Below, piece by piece: positions 4,481 to 5,804 of a stretch of 5,804 nt of DNA. Positions within the stretch are counted from its first letter, which is position 1. Every line of letters begins with the position of its first letter. The stretch covers positions 1 to 5,804 of the forward strand of contig WYEE01000017.1 of the NCBI GenBank assembly GCA_009904025.1. Direction: 5' to 3'. The notes below the pieces were generated by a model that was not told the DNA's origin, ran no database searches, and was given only the letters and a program-made list of their open reading frames with translations. The DNA comes from Thermogladius sp. Lineage in GTDB: Archaea; Thermoproteota; Thermoprotei_A; Sulfolobales; Desulfurococcaceae. A program made the position numbers and the translations under genes.

Positions 4481-5804
4481 ATGGCCATGTATGGTATACC
4501 AGTCTTGATATTGAAGGAGGGCTCGCAAAGGACTGTTGGCAGGGAAGCTCTAAGAGCCAACATAATGGCTGCCAGGGCTCTAGCAGAGGTGTTGAAGACA
4601 AGCCTTGGCCCTAGAGGATTAGACAAAATGCTGGTCGACAGCTTCGGCGATGTCACGGTGACAAACGACGGTGCTACCATCGTGAAAGAGATGGAGGTTC
4701 AACACCCGGCTGCCAAGCTCCTAGTGGAGGTCGCCAAGGCCCAGGACGCTGAGGTTGGAGATGGGACAACCTCAGCTGTGGTTCTAGCGGGTGCTCTACT
4801 GAGGAAGGCTGAAGAGCTCCTAGACCAGAATATTCACCCGACTATAATAATTGAGGGTTATACGAAAGCGTTGAAGGAGGCTCTCAGGTTATTAGAGGAC
4901 GTTGCGATCAAGGTGGACCCCTCCGATAGGAATGTATTGAGTAAGGTTGTCTCGACAACCATAGCAAGCAAGTATATTGGCGGGCCATTAGTCAGCGAGA
5001 AGTTGACCAACATGTCTATTGATGCAGCTCTAACCGTTGCCGAGAGGAAAGCAGATGGTACGTACGATTTCAGGGTTGACGACGTCAAGATCGAGAAGAA
5101 GAAGGGAGGCAACGTCCTCGACACCCAACTCGTCTACGGTATAGTGTTGGATAAAGAAGTCGTCCACCCGGGTATGCCTAGGAGAGTTGAGAACGCTAAG
5201 ATAGCCCTACTGGACGCGGCGCTTGAGGTGGAGAAGCCGGAGATAACAGCTAAGATAAACATCACCAGCCCCGAGCTAATGAATGCCTTCCTAGAGGAGG
5301 AAGCTAAGATTCTGAAGGACATGGTCGAGAAGATTGCTGCTACTGGTGCTAATGTTGTTATAACGCAGAAGGGTATTGACGAGGTTGCCCAGCACTTCCT
5401 GGCGAAGAAGGGTATTCTAGCGGTGAGGAGAGTGAAGAGGAGCGATCTAGAGAAACTTGAGAGGGCGACTGGAGGTAAGATTGTAAGCAGTGTCAGGGAT
5501 CTGAAGCCGGAGGACCTAGGCTACGCCGCTGTAGTCGAGGAGAGGAGAGTCGGCAACGACAAGATGGTGTTCGTGGAGGGATGCAAGAACCCGAGGGCTG
5601 TCACGATACTCGTGAGAGGTGCAAGTGACATGGTTCTAGATGAGATTGAGAGAAGCCTGAAAGACGCTTTAAACGTCCTCAGGAATGTCTTGAGGGTACC
5701 AAAGATAGTGCCGGGTGGAGGGGCAATCGAGTTGGAGGTGGCTATGAAGCTAAGGGACTACGCTGCTAAGATCGGTGGTAAAGAACAACTGGCGATAGAG
5801 GCCT
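4481..5804 (+). CDS. thsA: Thermosome (group II chaperonin) subunit, alpha type, 3' cut by window
   Basis: This is a subunit of the double-ring archaeal chaperonin, which encloses and folds proteins using ATP in the cytoplasm. The first 441 codons are present; family length is about 545, so roughly 100 C-terminal residues are missing. The N-terminal equatorial domain shows LGPRG (42-46), TNDGATI (61-67) and GDGTTSAVV (93-101), with D63 and D94 expected at the ATP/metal site. The apical domain runs from about residue 215 to 365 and includes HPGMPRR and the lid segment after KINITSPE. VPGGGAIELE at 410-419 begins the returning equatorial part. HPAAKLLVEVAKAQDAEVGD and DQNIHPTIIIEG resemble crenarchaeal alpha rather than beta subunits; subunit letters vary between genera. 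ATG 4481 has SD GGAGGT eight bases upstream; ATG 4487 is an in-frame alternative. Expression is probably high and heat-responsive, as known for the family. Confidence 0.93.
   Translation, partial: MAMYGIPVLILKEGSQRTVGREALRANIMAARALAEVLKTSLGPRGLDKMLVDSFGDVTVTNDGATIVKEMEVQHPAAKLLVEVAKAQDAEVGDGTTSAVVLAGALLRKAEELLDQNIHPTIIIEGYTKALKEALRLLEDVAIKVDPSDRNVLSKVVSTTIASKYIGGPLVSEKLTNMSIDAALTVAERKADGTYDFRVDDVKIEKKKGGNVLDTQLVYGIVLDKEVVHPGMPRRVENAKIALLDAALEVEKPEITAKINITSPELMNAFLEEEAKILKDMVEKIAATGANVVITQKGIDEVAQHFLAKKGILAVRRVKRSDLEKLERATGGKIVSSVRDLKPEDLGYAAVVEERRVGNDKMVFVEGCKNPRAVTILVRGASDMVLDEIERSLKDALNVLRNVLRVPKIVPGGGAIELEVAMKLRDYAAKIGGKEQLAIEA

Noticed and set aside
4465..4614. ATG 4465 upstream of the thermosome start, 49 codons
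   Set aside because: Out of frame with the thermosome. The ATGGAGGTT context is the SD region, and the predicted peptide resembles nothing and overlaps the chaperonin N-terminus.
4405..5322. Three minus-strand frames (4405-4680, 4858-5124, 5134-5322) antisense to the thermosome
   Set aside because: All are Ser/Leu/Thr-rich shadows of a highly conserved chaperonin frame.
1..5804. CRISPR arrays, tRNA or rRNA genes, insertion sequences, integration sites
   Set aside because: No regularly spaced repeats, tRNA arm patterns, transposase-like proteins or terminal repeats were seen on either strand.

Overview
This 5.8 kb window looks like the chromosome of a hyperthermophilic crenarchaeon, probably of the order Desulfurococcales. 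It carries a GatE-type amidotransferase tail (an archaea-only enzyme), a group II chaperonin (thermosome) gene, TTTATA-type TATA boxes, GGAGGTG-type Shine-Dalgarno (SD) sites, TTG/GTG starts, and heavy use of AGG/AGA and ATA codons. The placement below domain level is inference from style, not from a database match.

Layout: (1) 1-653 (+), the 3' third of gatE. (2) 654-959, a gene-free stretch that is not empty. It holds two well-supported tandem box C/D guide RNAs and a weaker third, then a long hairpin that buries the SD site of the next gene. (3) 960-2806 (+), a tight two-gene operon: a protein with two helix-turn-helix-like segments, then a complete PPP-family serine/threonine phosphatase. 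(4) 2807-2866, a promoter with two TATA boxes and a palindrome overlapping the second. (5) 2867-4000 (+), a 108-codon unrecognised gene followed in the same frame, after one TAG, by an unrecognised zinc-ribbon protein whose frame is open upstream of its only ordinary start codon. Several short hairpins crowd the TAG. (6) 4011-4379 (-), a thioredoxin-fold protein lacking the CxxC active site. (7) 4380-4480, a compact divergent promoter with a TATA box readable on both strands. (8) 4481-5804 (+), a thermosome subunit, probably alpha type, cut by the window end after 441 codons.

How the genes relate: gatE (Gln-tRNA formation) and the C/D RNAs (rRNA 2'-O-methylation) both serve translation. One guide matches, from memory of the archaeal consensus, a conserved 23S rRNA segment just 3' of helix 69. 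The DNA-binding-like protein and phosphatase are translationally coupled and could form a phospho-signalling pair (inference). The CxxC-less thioredoxin-like protein shares its promoter region with the thermosome, which suggests, without proving, a link to protein folding. The most unusual points are the guide RNA cluster, the SD-burying hairpin, and the in-frame TAG between 2867 and 4000.
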